The translations under genes and the position numbers were made by a program. Shown one piece after another: positions 22,338 through 24,041 of a DNA stretch of 24,041 nt (positions within the stretch are counted from its first letter, which is position 1; every line of letters starts with the position of its first letter). The stretch is taken from contig CAVGND010000027.1 of the NCBI GenBank assembly GCA_963630555.1, positions 1-24,041 on the forward strand, read 5' to 3'. Origin of the DNA: CAVALG01 sp963630555. Its GTDB lineage: Bacteria; Bacillota; Clostridia; Oscillospirales; Acutalibacteraceae. The notes beneath the pieces are model-generated. The model was not told the DNA's origin, did no database searches, and worked only from the letters and a program-made list of their open reading frames with translations.

Positions 22338-24041
22338 GTGGAAAAACTGATTGACATAAACAGCTATCCGGCTCGGCAAGTGCCGGATCTGCTGCTTCAG
22401 GATAAAACGACAAAAAAGAATATTATTTGGGCGACCGACACTTATGCGGCGCTCGGCGAAGAATTCACGGACAAGGTGCAACTGGACGCAAACGCCCTCC
22501 TGCGCCGAACCGACCTTATCCGCCCGCGAATACAGAAATCGCTTGAAGCACAGGCAGAGCGGACACGGAAAAAGGCAGAGGTATTTACGCCGGCATGGCT
22601 TTGCAACCGGATGAATAACCATTGCGATGAGGACTGGTTCGGACGCAGCGGCGTGTTTAACACGGAAAATGCCGACCATACATGGACGGTGACGGAGGGT
22701 AAAATCGAATTCCCCGAACCCCAAAAGTGGCAGCAATATGTGGACTCACGGCGGCTTGAAATCACCTGCGGTGAGGCGCCGTACCTGGTTTCCCGATATG
22801 ATGTGTCAACGGGTGAACCGATAGTCCCGACCGTACGGCGCATCGGAATGCTTGACCGAAAGCTGCGCGTCGTGAACGAGAATACGGAAGAATATGACGA
22901 CTGGCTTAAATGGACAATTCGGGCGTTTGAATCCTGCTACGGATATGAATATCAGGGCGACAATGTGCTGATTGCAAGAATCAACCTGCTGCTGACCTTT
23001 ACGGATTATTACGAGGAACGCTGGAAACGGCAGCCGGACGAAAAACTCCTGCGGCAGATGGCGAACAAAATCGCATGGAACATTTGGCAGATGGACGGGC
23101 TGAAGGACACCGTCCCGCTCGGGAAACCGTACGAGGAATTTCGCCAGATAACGCTCTTCGATATGTTCGGGGATACGGGCGAAAAAGAAAACGAGCCGGA
23201 AGCCGTGCCGTGCAGGATATTTGACTGGAGAAGCAAAAACTCCATACTTTTCAAAAAGTTGAAGGAGATGGGAGCCATGGAAAAGAAACTGTTTGATTAT
23301 GTGATTGGAAATCCGCCGTATCAAATTGCATCAAAAGGTGATAAGCCCAGCGATGAATCTGTGTATAACTTTTTTATGGATGCAGCATATTCTGTTTCGG
23401 AAAAGGCTGAACTGATAACTCCGGCGAGATTTTTGTTTAACGCCGGTGCTACTCCGAAAGCGTGGAACGAAAAAATGCTTAACGATGCTCATTTTAAAGT
23501 CTTGAAGTATTACACGAACAGCACATCAATTTTTACCAATACCGATATAAAAGGCGGTATAGCCATACATTATCGGGATGAGAAAGAGTTTTTTGAGCCA
23601 ATAAAAGCCTTTACTGCCTTTGATGAGTTGAACTCTGTATTAAACAAAGTTACTTCTTTATCTTCGGCTTCTTTGATGGATAGTATATATAATCAAAACA
23701 AGTTCAATTTGGATAAATTGTATGAAGATTTTCCGGACTTAAAACATGTAATAAGCAGTAGCGGAAACGAAAAAAGACTAACAAGCGGATGCTTTGTATA
23801 CAACTGTTTTACCGACCAAAAAAAATCGGAAGATGATATTGCTATACTGGGGCTGGAGAACAATAAAAGAAAATATCGTTATATACATAAAAAGTATATC
23901 GATGATAAACATGAAAATTTGTTCAAATATAAAGTAATATTGCCGGCAAACAACGGAAGCGGAGCAATCGGTGAAGTATTGTCTACGCCGTTAATCGGCG
24001 AGCCGTTAATCGGCTATACACAAACTTTTATTAGCATTGGC
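22338..24041 (+). CDS. Restriction-modification N6-adenine DNA methyltransferase (Eco57I-like), C-terminus beyond the window
   Basis: An open frame of 568 codons runs from the GTG at 22338 to the window edge without a stop. An in-frame TGA at 22317 makes this GTG the earliest start; AAAGGAG lies 12 bases before it. Residues 81-310 match the 'restriction endonuclease subunit M' type: EVFTPAWLCNRMNN (81-94), RLEITCGEAPYLVSRYD (139-155, likely the cofactor region), GMLDRKLRVVNENT and YGYEYQGDNVLIARINLL. From 314 an Eco57I-like module follows, with the adenine-methyltransferase motif IGNPPY (323-328), then ELITPARFLFNAG and TNTDIKGGIA. The enzyme would methylate adenine in DNA, probably in a type II system; whether it also cuts is unknown because the end is missing. 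Base composition changes sharply near codon 315, and an internal ATG at 23277 has its own AAGGAG. Confidence 0.88.
   Translation, partial: MEKLIDINSYPARQVPDLLLQDKTTKKNIIWATDTYAALGEEFTDKVQLDANALLRRTDLIRPRIQKSLEAQAERTRKKAEVFTPAWLCNRMNNHCDEDWFGRSGVFNTENADHTWTVTEGKIEFPEPQKWQQYVDSRRLEITCGEAPYLVSRYDVSTGEPIVPTVRRIGMLDRKLRVVNENTEEYDDWLKWTIRAFESCYGYEYQGDNVLIARINLLLTFTDYYEERWKRQPDEKLLRQMANKIAWNIWQMDGLKDTVPLGKPYEEFRQITLFDMFGDTGEKENEPEAVPCRIFDWRSKNSILFKKLKEMGAMEKKLFDYVIGNPPYQIASKGDKPSDESVYNFFMDAAYSVSEKAELITPARFLFNAGATPKAWNEKMLNDAHFKVLKYYTNSTSIFTNTDIKGGIAIHYRDEKEFFEPIKAFTAFDELNSVLNKVTSLSSASLMDSIYNQNKFNLDKLYEDFPDLKHVISSSGNEKRLTSGCFVYNCFTDQKKSEDDIAILGLENNKRKYRYIHKKYIDDKHENLFKYKVILPANNGSGAIGEVLSTPLIGEPLIGYTQTFISIG
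23987..24014 (+). repeat. Short tandem repeat within the methyltransferase gene
   Basis: GCCGTTAATCGGC occurs twice with a 15-base period (23987-23999 and 24002-24014), encoding PLIG-E-PLIG in frame (residues 551-559). Confidence 0.75.

Noticed and set aside
22206..23324. Minus-strand open frames over the start of the methyltransferase gene (176, 133, 172 and 89 codons)
   Set aside because: The plus strand carries a continuous methyltransferase frame with clear family motifs; the minus-strand frames are shadows of GC-rich coding sequence.

Overview
The window reads as chromosomal DNA of a low-to-moderate-GC Firmicute, most likely an anaerobic gut-type Clostridia (Oscillospirales-like; the rank is inference). 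The support is strong AGGAG-type ribosome binding sites, near-consensus vegetative promoters with 17-18 bp spacers, an IreB homologue, a YesN-type AraC response regulator, a DUF975 membrane protein, VanZ, and Firmicutes-style polysaccharide tyrosine kinase and PHP phosphatase genes. No rRNA, tRNA, CRISPR array or insertion sequence was seen.

Left part (1-5037, all minus strand): the N-terminus of a secreted protein, a YesN-like response regulator, a GH94 disaccharide phosphorylase, and a creatininase-family hydrolase tightly coupled to GH94. This looks like a small sugar-use locus without transporters in view. At 5038-6291 come a small protein of unknown function and IreB (minus strand), then a divergent VanZ-like membrane protein.

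Middle (6427-18236): a somewhat divergent enolase (plus) converges through a shared bidirectional terminator on a minus-strand polysaccharide-signalling operon. In transcription order this operon is an Ig-like anchored protein, Wzz-tyrosine kinase fusion 1, Wzz-tyrosine kinase fusion 2 with a (Arg-Tyr-Gly)5 tail, a second Ig-like anchored protein, and a CpsB-type PHP phosphatase. The operon contains no glycosyltransferase, flippase or polymerase. Upstream are DUF975 and a YifB/ComM-like AAA protein (minus). Divergent from YifB is a plus-strand rpe-pyk operon ending in a clear terminator. Enolase, ribulose-5-phosphate epimerase and pyruvate kinase make this a central-carbon neighbourhood.

Right part (18284-24041): a cytoplasmic GH38 alpha-mannosidase (minus) and an unrecognised four-helix membrane protein (plus) share a compact divergent promoter region. 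It has two TTGACA -35 boxes inside a 9-bp inverted repeat and a 10-bp palindrome between them. Beyond two hairpins, a plus-strand restriction-modification N6-adenine methyltransferase starts at a GTG and runs off the window. Its base composition drops sharply where the catalytic NPPY module begins, at an internal in-frame ATG with its own ribosome binding site.

The most interesting candidates are the polysaccharide-kinase cassette with paired Ig-like partners and no biosynthetic genes, the mosaic methyltransferase, and the mannosidase divergent promoter.
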